DNA from: CAZEZY01 sp964516635
Lineage (GTDB): Bacteria > Pseudomonadota > Gammaproteobacteria > Burkholderiales > Burkholderiaceae_C
Direction of reading: 5' to 3'
Length of the DNA stretch: 12,313 bases
NCBI GenBank assembly: GCA_964516635.1
Contig: CAZEZY010000071.1
Coordinates: forward strand, 1-12,313
Below the pieces are notes generated by a model, which ran no database searches, had not been told where the DNA came from, and worked only from the letters and a program-made list of their open reading frames with translations. The position numbers were made by a program, and so were the translations under genes. Of the stretch, positions 1 to 6,793 are shown in pieces; the stretch's first letter is position 1, and each line of letters starts with the position of its first letter.

Positions 1-793
1 TGCCCGCCGGGGAGGTGACGCCCAACACCAGCATGTGCTCGGCCAGCCAGCCCTGGTCGCGCCCCATGGTGGAGGCGATGCGCAGCGCGAAGCACTTCTT
101 GCCCAGCAGCGCGTTGCCACCGTAACCCGAGCCATAAGACCAGATTTCACGGGTTTCCGGGTAATGGACGATGTACTTGGTGGTGGGGTTGCAAGGCCAG
201 GCGACATCGGGCTGACCTTCGGCCAGCGGGGCGCCCACGGTGTGCACGCAGGGCACGAATTCGCCTTCCACACCCAGCACGTCGTACACGGCACGGCCCA
301 TGCGGGTCATGTGCTTCATGTTGACCACCACGTAGGGGCTGTCGGACAGTTCCACGCCGATCTGGGCGATGTGCGAGCCCAGCGGGCCCATGCTGAACGG
401 AATCACGTACATCGTGCGGCCCTTCATGCAGCCGTCGAACAGCGGGTTCAGGGTGGCACGCATCTCGGCCGGGGCCATCCAGTTGTTGGTGGGGCCGGCG
501 TCTTCGGGCTTTTCCGAGCAGATGAAGGTGCGGTCTTCCACACGGGCCACGTCCGATGGGTCGGACCAGGCCAGGTAGGAATTGGGGCGCTTGGCGGGGT
601 TGAGCTTTTTCAGCGTGCCGGCCTGAACCATGAGGTCGCACAGGCGGTTGTACTCGGCTTCACTGCCATCGCTCCATTCGATGCGGGCAGGCTTGCACAG
701 CGCGGCCATGTCGGCCACCCAGGCGATCAACCTGGCGTTCTTGACGTAATCGGGCACATTCAATTCGAGGCCCTGCATCACCGGTGCGTTCAT
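1..793 (-). CDS. pckG: Phosphoenolpyruvate carboxykinase (GTP), N-terminal 264 residues; runs off the left edge
   Basis: Converts oxaloacetate plus GTP to phosphoenolpyruvate, GDP and CO2, the entry step of gluconeogenesis in the cytoplasm. The visible 264 residues match the N-terminal half of the GTP-type family: ARVEDRT (R84, PEP-binding region), NWMAPAEM, CMKGRTMYVIPFSMGPLG (about 122-139), YGGN (Y224), GKKC (K232-K233, Mn-ligand region) and AEHM (H253, Mn ligand). The P-loop and the family FPSACGKTN signature would lie just beyond the edge. The ATG at 793 is preceded by GGAG eight bases upstream and gives the usual N-terminus, MNAPVMQG. Nothing is broken in the visible part. A promoter and a structured leader of about 140 nt are described separately. 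The family call is certain; kinetic direction in vivo is inferred from the family. Confidence 0.97.
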   Translation of the reverse strand, partial: MNAPVMQGLELNVPDYVKNARLIAWVADMAALCKPARIEWSDGSEAEYNRLCDLMVQAGTLKKLNPAKRPNSYLAWSDPSDVARVEDRTFICSEKPEDAGPTNNWMAPAEMRATLNPLFDGCMKGRTMYVIPFSMGPLGSHIAQIGVELSDSPYVVVNMKHMTRMGRAVYDVLGVEGEFVPCVHTVGAPLAEGQPDVAWPCNPTTKYIVHYPETREIWSYGSGYGGNALLGKKCFALRIASTMGRDQGWLAEHMLVLGVTSPAG

Positions 794-863
794 GAGATCA
801 ACTCCAAAGATAAGAAAGCGGATGTGGAAAGACCACGCCGCTACCGGGAGTCACAAGATCTCA
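794..863 (-). promoter_or_regulatory. pckG leader: predicted hairpin covering the ribosome binding site and start codon
   Basis: Seen by base pairing on the minus strand. An outer stem pairs mRNA UGAGAUC (863-857) with GAUCUCA (799-793). A second segment pairs ACUCC (851-847) with GGAGU (805-801), leaving a 5x1 internal loop. GGAG at 805-802 is the Shine-Dalgarno sequence and the final A at 793 is the first base of the AUG. Inside the loop is a further hairpin, GCGG-C-GUGG / CCAC-AU-CCGC (841-818), with loop UCUUU. Together they form one long imperfect hairpin of about 20 pairs that would hide the translation start. A regulatory role is inference; it matches no riboswitch class I recognise. 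Confidence 0.45.
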
Positions 864-943
864 GGGAATGGCGTCAGGCTTTCCATATCCCTTTCTTGGC
901 CGAGGGACTGTTGTCTGGCCCGCACCACGGGCAAGAGGGCTGA

Positions 944-972
944 ATTTTATGAAAACCACGTGAAATCGTCAT
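944..972 (-). promoter_or_regulatory. Candidate sigma70 promoter of pckG
   Basis: On the minus strand a -10 element TAAAAT (949-944, 5 of 6 consensus) lies 17 bases downstream of a -35 element ATGACG (972-967, 4 of 6, with the TGAC core). Transcription would start near 937 and give a leader of about 140 nt before the pckG ATG. Inverted repeats overlap the spacer and flank the -35, as expected for a regulated promoter. Assigned from motif and spacing only. Confidence 0.5.
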
Positions 973-996
973 CTGGTTTTCATGCAAAACTTGCAT
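949..996. repeat. Two overlapping inverted repeats at the pckG promoter (possible operators)
   Basis: A perfect 10-bp inverted repeat, ATGAAAACCA (949-958) and TGGTTTTCAT (974-983), is separated by 15 bp; its arms sit on each side of the proposed -35 box. A second palindrome, ATGCAA-AAC-TTGCAT (982-996), overlaps its outer arm. Both lie upstream of the predicted transcription start, so they are more likely protein-binding sites than mRNA structure. The cognate regulator cannot be named from the sequence. Confidence 0.45.
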
Positions 997-1028
997 GGGT
1001 TGATGCCGCCCCACTGTCGCACAGGCGC

Positions 1029-1053
1029 AAAAAAACCGGCCGAGGCCGGTTTT
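1029..1053 (-). terminator. Intrinsic terminator after the ilvA / small membrane protein unit
   Basis: On the minus strand the RNA reads AAAACCGGCC-UC-GGCCGG followed by seven U. It is a GC-rich stem with a short loop (four bases if the innermost pair opens), 19 nt after the stop codon of the 47-residue gene. The plus strand also ends in TTTT, so it could work weakly in both directions. It separates this unit from the downstream pckG promoter. Confidence 0.9.
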
Positions 1054-1072
1054 CAGCTCGCTAGCCAGCGCC

Positions 1073-1216
1073 TCAAGCCATGAACACGGCAATGAAGGCC
1101 AGCAGGAAAATCAGCACGGCGCCGGCCAGCGGGATCAGCCACGGCACCACATCGATGATGGCCTCGGCCGGGTCAACTTCACCGGCATGCTGGTCGTGCT
1201 GGGGGGCGTGGGACAT
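1073..1216 (-). CDS. Small single-pass membrane protein, 47 aa, FNR box upstream
   Basis: I do not recognise a named family. The protein has a short polar N-terminus (MSHAPQHDQHAGEVDPAE) with three His among the first ten residues (H3, H7, H10), then one hydrophobic helix from about I20 to M46, and ends right after the helix. It should be an inner-membrane protein with almost nothing beyond the helix on one side. The ATG at 1216 has AGGAG seven bases upstream and the gene is closed by a strong terminator, so the reading frame is very probably real although short. It starts 48 bases after the ilvA stop. A perfect TTGAT-N4-ATCAA site is centred 45 bases upstream of the ATG and suggests induction at low oxygen. 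By analogy with other tiny membrane proteins it could be an accessory subunit of a respiratory complex; that is speculation. Confidence 0.8.
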   Translation of the reverse strand: MSHAPQHDQHAGEVDPAEAIIDVVPWLIPLAGAVLIFLLAFIAVFMA

Positions 1217-1254
1217 ATCGAACTCCTGGATGATCAATGATGGGGGTTTTGCAC

Positions 1255-1268
1255 TTGATTTTAATCAA
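1255..1268 (-). promoter_or_regulatory. FNR/ANR-type binding site TTGATTAAAATCAA
   Basis: This 14-bp palindrome is a perfect match to the FNR/ANR consensus TTGATNNNNATCAA, in a GC-rich genome. It overlaps the ilvA stop codon (1267-1265) and is centred at 1261.5. A weak -10 candidate, GATCAT (1235-1230), lies about 29 bp further downstream, a little closer than the usual class II geometry. The plausible target is the small membrane protein gene at 1216. Binding is inferred from the motif. Confidence 0.65.
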
Positions 1269-2464
1269 ATCGCGACGGCTTCGAAACCGGCGGCCCGCAA
1301 GGCATCCAGCACCTGGGCGATGTGTGCGGCGCCACGGGTCTGCAAGACCAGTTCGATTTCCACATTCTGGGCCGCCAGCAGGCTGAACGCCCGCTGGTGA
1401 TGCACCTCGTTCACGTTGGCACCCGCGTCGGCCACCACGGCTGCAATGCGGGCGAGATGGCCAGGCACATCGCGCGCATTCACGCGGATGCGAGCCAGTC
1501 GGCCGGCGCGCACCAGCCCTCGCTCGATGATGGACGCCAGCAACAACGGATCGATGTTCCCGCCACACAGGATGAGACCGACACGCTTGCCACGGAATCG
1601 ATCGGGATGGCGAAGCAGCGCGGCGAGCCCGGCGGCCCCGGCCCCTTCGACCAGCGTTTTCTCGATTTCGAGCAACATCACGATGGCCTGCTCGATATCG
1701 CCCTCGTCCACCAGCAGCCAGTCGGCCACGTGTTCCCGCACGATCGCCTTGGGCAACTCACCCGGGGTTCCGACCGCAATGCCCTCGGCAATCGTCGTCT
1801 GCCCCTGTGGCCAGTGACTGCCTGTCATGGCATTGACCATGGCCGGAAAGCGCTGCACCTGCACCCCGACGATCTCCAGATCGGGCCTGAGCGCGTGCGC
1901 GGCGAGAGACACCCCGGCGATCAGCCCACCGCCGCCCGTGGCCACCACCAGGGTGTCCAGATCCGGTTGGGCCCGAAGCATTTCCAGGCCCACGGTGCCC
2001 TGACCAGCCACGATATCGGGGTCGTCATAGGGATGCACGAAGGTCAGGCCTTCGCGATCGGCCAGGGCACGGGCGTGCGCGCGGGCTTCATCAAGGGAAT
2101 CGCCATGCAGCACCACCTCGGCACCGAAACCCTCTGTCCGCTCGATCTTCACACCGGGGGTGAAGCGGGGCATCACGATCACGGCCCGCAAACCCAGGCG
2201 CTGGGCGTGGTAGGCCACCCCCTGAGCGTGGTTGCCCGCCGACATGGCCACCACCCCCTGGGAGCGGGCCTGAGGATCGAGTTGCGTGAGCTTGTTGCAG
2301 GCCCCGCGCTCCTTGAACGAAGCCGTGTACTGCAGGTTTTCGAATTTCAGGAACACCTGGGCACCGGTGATGTGTGACAGGGTACGGGACTCCACACAGG
2401 GTGTCTCCAGGACCTGCCCCTGCAAACGTCCGGCAGCCGACTCGATGTCTTGAAAAGTGATCAT
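1265..2464 (-). CDS. ilvA: Threonine dehydratase (threonine ammonia-lyase), 399 aa with C-terminal ACT-like domain
   Basis: A PLP enzyme that deaminates L-threonine to 2-oxobutanoate and ammonia, feeding isoleucine synthesis or threonine catabolism. The fold-type II core (about 1-320) shows the PLP lysine in ASFKERGA (K51), the substrate loop SAGNHAQG (75-82), the phosphate-binding GGGGLIAG (177-184) and LILCGGN near the end of the core. A single ACT-like domain follows (about 325-399, RIRVNARDVPGHLARIAAVV and onward). The length of about 400 fits the short class with one ACT-like domain, not the roughly 510-aa E. coli IlvA with two. In this class the domain may bind an amino acid effector. 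The ATG at 2464 gives the standard N-terminus but has no good Shine-Dalgarno; a CACAAT element ends seven bases before it. The gene diverges from the AAA+ gene. Some annotators would call it a catabolic TdcB-like enzyme. Confidence 0.93.
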   Translation of the reverse strand: MITFQDIESAAGRLQGQVLETPCVESRTLSHITGAQVFLKFENLQYTASFKERGACNKLTQLDPQARSQGVVAMSAGNHAQGVAYHAQRLGLRAVIVMPRFTPGVKIERTEGFGAEVVLHGDSLDEARAHARALADREGLTFVHPYDDPDIVAGQGTVGLEMLRAQPDLDTLVVATGGGGLIAGVSLAAHALRPDLEIVGVQVQRFPAMVNAMTGSHWPQGQTTIAEGIAVGTPGELPKAIVREHVADWLLVDEGDIEQAIVMLLEIEKTLVEGAGAAGLAALLRHPDRFRGKRVGLILCGGNIDPLLLASIIERGLVRAGRLARIRVNARDVPGHLARIAAVVADAGANVNEVHHQRAFSLLAAQNVEIELVLQTRGAAHIAQVLDALRAAGFEAVAI

Positions 2465-2470
2465 GCTGCG

Positions 2471-2476
2471 ATTGTG
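2471..2476 (-). promoter_or_regulatory. -10 element CACAAT of a likely leaderless ilvA transcript
   Basis: CACAAT on the minus strand is followed by exactly six bases (CGCAGC) and then the ilvA ATG. A start site six to seven bases after the -10 would fall on the start codon, and no Shine-Dalgarno is present. The same spacing occurs before hemB and the rhodanese gene. I find no good -35 at 16-18 bp. Confidence 0.45.
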
Positions 2477-2610
2477 CCGTCCATCGATGCCACTTGGGAC
2501 ATCTCAAATTATTCGTTCAGGGTCTTCCATGTCGGATCAAGCTGGGTTATGGTTCGCCCGAAGCGCCAGAGACCCATGGTGGTCAGGCCGACAGCAGGAG
2601 ACAGCATCGC

Positions 2611-4929
2611 ATGGTCAAGCGTTCGACAACACCCAGAGCCAGCGGGCAGGTGATGCGTGAGCGATCCCTGGTCGCCAGGCGTGCCCCCTTGCCGCCGGTC
2701 GTGGAAGAGTCCTCCCTGCTCGATCTGATGTGTTCCCACTTCGTGCTCGGCCTCGTCACCCGGCTGGGTCCGCGTTTCCAGATCCGGCGTGATCTGAACT
2801 CGCTCCTGGGTCTGGTGGGTCGACATCTGGTCTGGCCACCGGCGGTGCTGGAGCGGCTGCGGGGGTTCCTGCAGTTGCGTTGCAAACACCACGACGCCTG
2901 GGCAGGCCATGAAAAGCTGACTGCGGCCGCTTTTTTGCAGGCGTACGGCACCTGGCAGGGCCCGTTCGAAGAAAGCACGCTGTTCTTCCACCTGGACGAC
3001 TACGCCCGCGAAGCCCCGAAAGACGTGATGACGGTGCTCGCAGCCACCACCGAATGGCTGACCGAGGCCATGTCTCGACGCCCGAACCTGCTCGCTCGCA
3101 ACATCGAGGCCCTGGGTGATCTGCTCCAGCTGAATGCAGGCGAGAAGGCCTTGCTGCTGTACGGCACGCTGGCTCGATACCAGCGCGAACTCCGCAACCT
3201 GCTGGTGGAGTTCAAGGTGCACAACGCGCCCGAAGCCCATGCCCTGCTGGCCGAAGTCGCGGGGGTGGATGCCGCTGAAATCCGAGAAGGACTCCGCGCA
3301 GGCTCACGACTGGAACGCATCGGCCTGGTAGACAACCTGCTGTCGGAACACAACATCACGGACATGGGTGACCTGATGAAGGTCAATGAGCGGTTGCCGC
3401 CCATGCTCATGCGCGAGTACCGGGATCGCGAAGCGCTGATGGCGGTATTCACCCGGCCGGCTTCGACCTCCGCCCTGACGCTGGCTGACTTTTCTTTCGT
3501 GAACGAAGACGCCCGCCTCCTGTGTGCACTGCTGCGCGAAGCGGTCGGCCGACGGGAGAGCGGGGTCAACATCCTGATCTATGGCCCACCGGGTACCGGC
3601 AAGACGGAGCTGGCCAAGGTGGTGGCCCGTGAAGCCGGGCTGACGTTGTTCGAAGTGGAATACGCCGACCGCGAAGGCCATTCCCTGATGGGGCGGGACC
3701 GTTACCGTTCCATGCAGATCGCCCAGGTGTTTCTGAAAGGCACCACCCGATCCGCCCTGCTGTTTGACGAGGTGGAAGACGTCTTTCCGTCTCTGGCTCC
3801 GCCCTCGGCGGGCAGCAGTGGGAAGGCCTGGGTCAACCAGGTGCTCGAAACCAACCCGGTGCCGACGGTCTGGATCACGAATCGCATTGACCAGATCGAC
3901 CCGGCATTCCGGCGCCGATTCGCCTATCACCTGGAGCTCAAGAGCCCGCCGCCCGGCGCCCGCGAACAGCTGGTTCGCAAGGCGGTGGACGGGCAGGCGG
4001 TCTCGGAAGCGATGGTGGCCCGATTGTCCGGGCGCCCAGGACTCACCCCTGCCCAGATCCACACCGCCATGCGCTTTGCCCGTCTGGTGGCCAGCAGTGA
4101 CGAACCGGCTTGCGAGGACGGCAACCTGGATGCGCTGATCGAGCGGCAGCTGCAGCATGCCGATCAGGCCCTGGGTCGTCGGGTCGGGGCCGGTGAACGT
4201 GACCAGCCGATGGACTATGGCCTGGAATGGATCCACATCGAGTCGCGCCACGAGCTGCCGCGCATGATGGCTGCCCTCAAGGCCAAAGGGCTGGGTACCC
4301 TGTGTTTTCACGGGCCGCCTGGCACGGGAAAAACCGGGCTGGCGGAGCATCTGGCGCGGACACTCGAAAGGCCACTGATGATCCGGCGCGCCAGCGATCT
4401 GGTGAGCAAGTTCGTTGGCGAGACCGAACAGCAGATGGCCGCCATGTTTGCCGAAGCCGAAGCGGAACAGGCGGTGCTGTTGCTGGACGAGGCCGACAGT
4501 TTCCTGCTGGATCGCAAGAGCGCCCATCGCAGTCACGAGGTCAGCGAAGTCAACGAGATGCTGCAGGGCATGGAGCGCTTTCGGGGGGTGTTTGTCTGCA
4601 CCACCAACCTCATGGACCGCATCGATGCGGCCGCCCTGCGACGGTTCACGTTCAAGCTCCGCTTCCTGCCGCTGAAACTCGAGCAGCGGCTGGCCCTGTT
4701 TGCCCGCGAGGTGCTGCAGACGACCGATGTTTCCACGCTGGACCCGGACTGGACCTCGCGCCTGCGTCAACTCGATCAGCTCTGCACGGGGGACTTTGCC
4801 GCCGTTCGCCGGCAGTGGGACATCCTGGGCGAGACGCCGACCCCGGCGGATTTTCTGGATCAGCTCGAAGCGGAGCACCGGCTGAAGCCGGAGGTGAGGG
4901 AGCGCCGCCACATGGGTTTCACGGGTTGA
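2611..4929 (+). CDS. Tandem AAA+ ATPase of unknown function, 772 aa
   Basis: A cytoplasmic protein with a largely helical N-terminal region (about 1-290) and two ATPase modules. Module 1 has Walker A GPPGTGKT (325-332), Walker B LLFDEVED (D386-E387) and an Arg cluster FRRRF (R434-436) after ITNRIDQIDP. Module 2 has Walker A GPPGTGKT (568-575, K574), Walker B LLLDEADSF (D626-E627), CTTNLMDRID and ALRRF (R677-678). Only module 2 carries the aromatic pore-loop pattern KFVGETE (F601-V602-G603), as in protein-threading AAA enzymes. Both modules look catalytically intact. I recognise the architecture as a proteobacterial SpoVK-like (COG0464-type) family without a known substrate. The ATG at 2611 is preceded by AGGAG with a 10-base gap; the frame stays open back to a TTG at 2494 and another ATG lies at 2653, so the start is not settled. 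The gene diverges from ilvA and its stop overlaps that of recQ. Confidence 0.9.
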   Translation: MVKRSTTPRASGQVMRERSLVARRAPLPPVVEESSLLDLMCSHFVLGLVTRLGPRFQIRRDLNSLLGLVGRHLVWPPAVLERLRGFLQLRCKHHDAWAGHEKLTAAAFLQAYGTWQGPFEESTLFFHLDDYAREAPKDVMTVLAATTEWLTEAMSRRPNLLARNIEALGDLLQLNAGEKALLLYGTLARYQRELRNLLVEFKVHNAPEAHALLAEVAGVDAAEIREGLRAGSRLERIGLVDNLLSEHNITDMGDLMKVNERLPPMLMREYRDREALMAVFTRPASTSALTLADFSFVNEDARLLCALLREAVGRRESGVNILIYGPPGTGKTELAKVVAREAGLTLFEVEYADREGHSLMGRDRYRSMQIAQVFLKGTTRSALLFDEVEDVFPSLAPPSAGSSGKAWVNQVLETNPVPTVWITNRIDQIDPAFRRRFAYHLELKSPPPGAREQLVRKAVDGQAVSEAMVARLSGRPGLTPAQIHTAMRFARLVASSDEPACEDGNLDALIERQLQHADQALGRRVGAGERDQPMDYGLEWIHIESRHELPRMMAALKAKGLGTLCFHGPPGTGKTGLAEHLARTLERPLMIRRASDLVSKFVGETEQQMAAMFAEAEAEQAVLLLDEADSFLLDRKSAHRSHEVSEVNEMLQGMERFRGVFVCTTNLMDRIDAAALRRFTFKLRFLPLKLEQRLALFAREVLQTTDVSTLDPDWTSRLRQLDQLCTGDFAAVRRQWDILGETPTPADFLDQLEAEHRLKPEVRERRHMGFTG

Positions 4930-6793
4930 CCACCCGCAACACCTCGGCACCGTAAGCTTCCCGTTTTTTCTGGCCCATGCCGCTGATGCCTTCCAGATCG
5001 GCCAGACTGCGGGGCTGAACGGCCGCAATCGCGCGCAGGGTGCTGTCGGGAAAGATGATGAAGGCCGGCAGGTTGTGTTCACGGGCAACCGTGGCACGCC
5101 AGGCCTTGAGGGCTGCCAGGGTTTCACGGGAGGCCAGATTCAGATGGGCTTCGGCCGCCACGATGCGCTGGCGACCGGCATCCGACCGGGCCGCGCCTCG
5201 GGCGGCGGCCGACATGACCCGCAACCGCACCTGCGACTCGCCCTTCAGGATGACCCGGGCCGATTCGCCCAGCCGGAGGGTGTTGAAATGTTCGCCATCC
5301 ACCCACACCGCGCCGCGGGCAATCAGCTGCCTGAGCAGACCACGCCACTCGCTTTCGCCCAACTGCGATCCGATGCCAAAGGTGCTGAGTTGCTCGTGCC
5401 CGTGCTGGAGAACCTTTTCGGTCGCCTTGCCACGCAGGATGTCGATCAGGTGCCCGGCGCCGAAAGCGGTTCCGCTGGACTGCTGCACCCGGTAGATGCA
5501 GGAGAGCATCTTGCGGGCCGCTTCGGTGGCGTCCCAGGTCTGCGGAGGATGGAGGCAGTTGTCGCAGTTGCCGCAGGCCTCGGCCGCCTCGCCGAAATAG
5601 CGCAACAAGCGCACGCGTCGGCAGTCATTGGCCTCGGCGAGGGCCAGCAGGGCATCCAGCTTGCCCCGCAGGACCTGCTTGAATTCGTCTGCGGCGGGAC
5701 TCTCGTCGATCATGCGGCGCTGGTTCACCACGTCCTGCAGGCCATAGGCCATCCAGGCATTGGCAGGCTCGCCGTCCCGACCCGCACGGCCGGTTTCCTG
5801 GTAGTAGCCCTCGATGTTCTTGGGCATGTCGAGATGGGCCACGAAGCGCACGTCGGGTTTGTCGATCCCCATCCCGAAGGCAATGGTGGCCACCATCACC
5901 AGGCCTTCTTCGCGAAGAAAGCGGTCCTGATGGCGCTGGCGGATACCGGCATCCAGACCGGCGTGGTACGGGAGGGCATGAATACCGGCAGCCGCGAGCT
6001 GGGCGGCCACGTCTTCCACCTTGCGCCGGGACTGGCAGTACACCACACCTGCATCATGGCCAGCCGGGCCGGTGTGTTCATCGCGGATGAAGCGCAGCAG
6101 TTGCTGCAAGCTGTCCTTCTTCTCGACGATCTGGTAGCGGATGTTGGGTCGATCGAAACTGCTGACAAAGTGCCGGGCGTCTTCCAGCCGCAAATGGTGA
6201 ACGATGTCGGCCCGGGTGAGGGCGTCGGCCGTGGCCGTCAGGGCCACGCGCGGAACGTTGGGAAAACGCTCATGCAGGGCCGCCAGCCCTCGGTACTCGG
6301 GCCGGAAATCGTGACCCCACTGGCTCACACAGTGCGCCTCGTCGATGGCAAACAGGCTGAGCAGCCCCCTGTCGTGGAGGGACTGCAGTTGCGCCATGAA
6401 GCGGGGCGTCGTGAGGCGCTCGGGCGCGGCGTACAGCAGGGTGAGCTGACCGCGAAACAATTGCTGTTCCACGGCCGCGGCTTCTTCGCTGGACAGGCTC
6501 GAATTCAGAAAAGCCGCTTCCACACCGGCTTCCCGCAAGGCCCCCACCTGGTCGTGCATCAGCGCAATGAGGGGCGACACCACGACAGCCACGCCCTGGC
6601 CGGCCCGGTGCCGGACGATGGCAGGGATCTGGTAACAGAGCGATTTGCCGCCGCCCGTCGGCATGAGCACCAGGGCATCACCCCCCTCAGCCACGTGGGA
6701 CACGATGGCCGCCTGATGTCCGCGAAAGCGGTCGTATCCGAAAACCTCCAGCAGCACCCGCTGGCAGGCCTCAGCGCTTACATCTGCTCCCAC
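4919..6793 (-). CDS. recQ: ATP-dependent DNA helicase RecQ, 624 aa
   Basis: A 3'-5' DNA helicase in recombinational repair and replication fork processing. The order is canonical: helicase core with Walker A MPTGGGKS (K50), DEAH box (151-154), the RecQ aromatic-rich loop CVSQWGHDFRPEY (155-167), TATAD (187-191) and motif VI QETGRAGRDG (332-341); a zinc-binding region with C391, C407, C410 and C413; a winged-helix RQC region (about 425-525); and a C-terminal HRDC domain (about 552-624) with the helical hairpin LADLEGISGMGQKK. Length is close to the 610-aa E. coli protein. The start is GTG at 6793, which overlaps the 3' end of the rhodanese gene by 16 bases and has no clear Shine-Dalgarno, suggesting translational coupling; a later in-frame GTG inside QRVLLEVFGYD would cut into the conserved N-terminus. 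The 3' end overlaps the convergent AAA+ gene by 11 bases. Confidence 0.96.
   Translation of the reverse strand: MGADVSAEACQRVLLEVFGYDRFRGHQAAIVSHVAEGGDALVLMPTGGGKSLCYQIPAIVRHRAGQGVAVVVSPLIALMHDQVGALREAGVEAAFLNSSLSSEEAAAVEQQLFRGQLTLLYAAPERLTTPRFMAQLQSLHDRGLLSLFAIDEAHCVSQWGHDFRPEYRGLAALHERFPNVPRVALTATADALTRADIVHHLRLEDARHFVSSFDRPNIRYQIVEKKDSLQQLLRFIRDEHTGPAGHDAGVVYCQSRRKVEDVAAQLAAAGIHALPYHAGLDAGIRQRHQDRFLREEGLVMVATIAFGMGIDKPDVRFVAHLDMPKNIEGYYQETGRAGRDGEPANAWMAYGLQDVVNQRRMIDESPAADEFKQVLRGKLDALLALAEANDCRRVRLLRYFGEAAEACGNCDNCLHPPQTWDATEAARKMLSCIYRVQQSSGTAFGAGHLIDILRGKATEKVLQHGHEQLSTFGIGSQLGESEWRGLLRQLIARGAVWVDGEHFNTLRLGESARVILKGESQVRLRVMSAAARGAARSDAGRQRIVAAEAHLNLASRETLAALKAWRATVAREHNLPAFIIFPDSTLRAIAAVQPRSLADLEGISGMGQKKREAYGAEVLRVVNP

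Noticed and set aside
35..943. 302-codon open frame on the plus strand across pckG and its leader
   Set aside because: Antisense to PEP carboxykinase for most of its length; no ribosome binding site or domain.
1322..2377. 351-codon open frame on the plus strand opposite ilvA
   Set aside because: It lies wholly antisense to a clear threonine dehydratase; its His/Gly/Gln-rich translation is typical of the reverse complement of a GC-rich gene and shows no domain.
2494..2610. TTG start extending the AAA+ protein by 39 residues
   Set aside because: The added residues are low-complexity and unlike the rest, TTG has no Shine-Dalgarno, and the ATG at 2611 has AGGAG upstream. It remains possible, because the frame is open there.
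3304..5127. 607-codon open frame on the minus strand across the AAA+ gene and the end of recQ
   Set aside because: It is antisense to both Walker motifs of a well-supported ATPase and crosses into another real gene; no recognisable motif.
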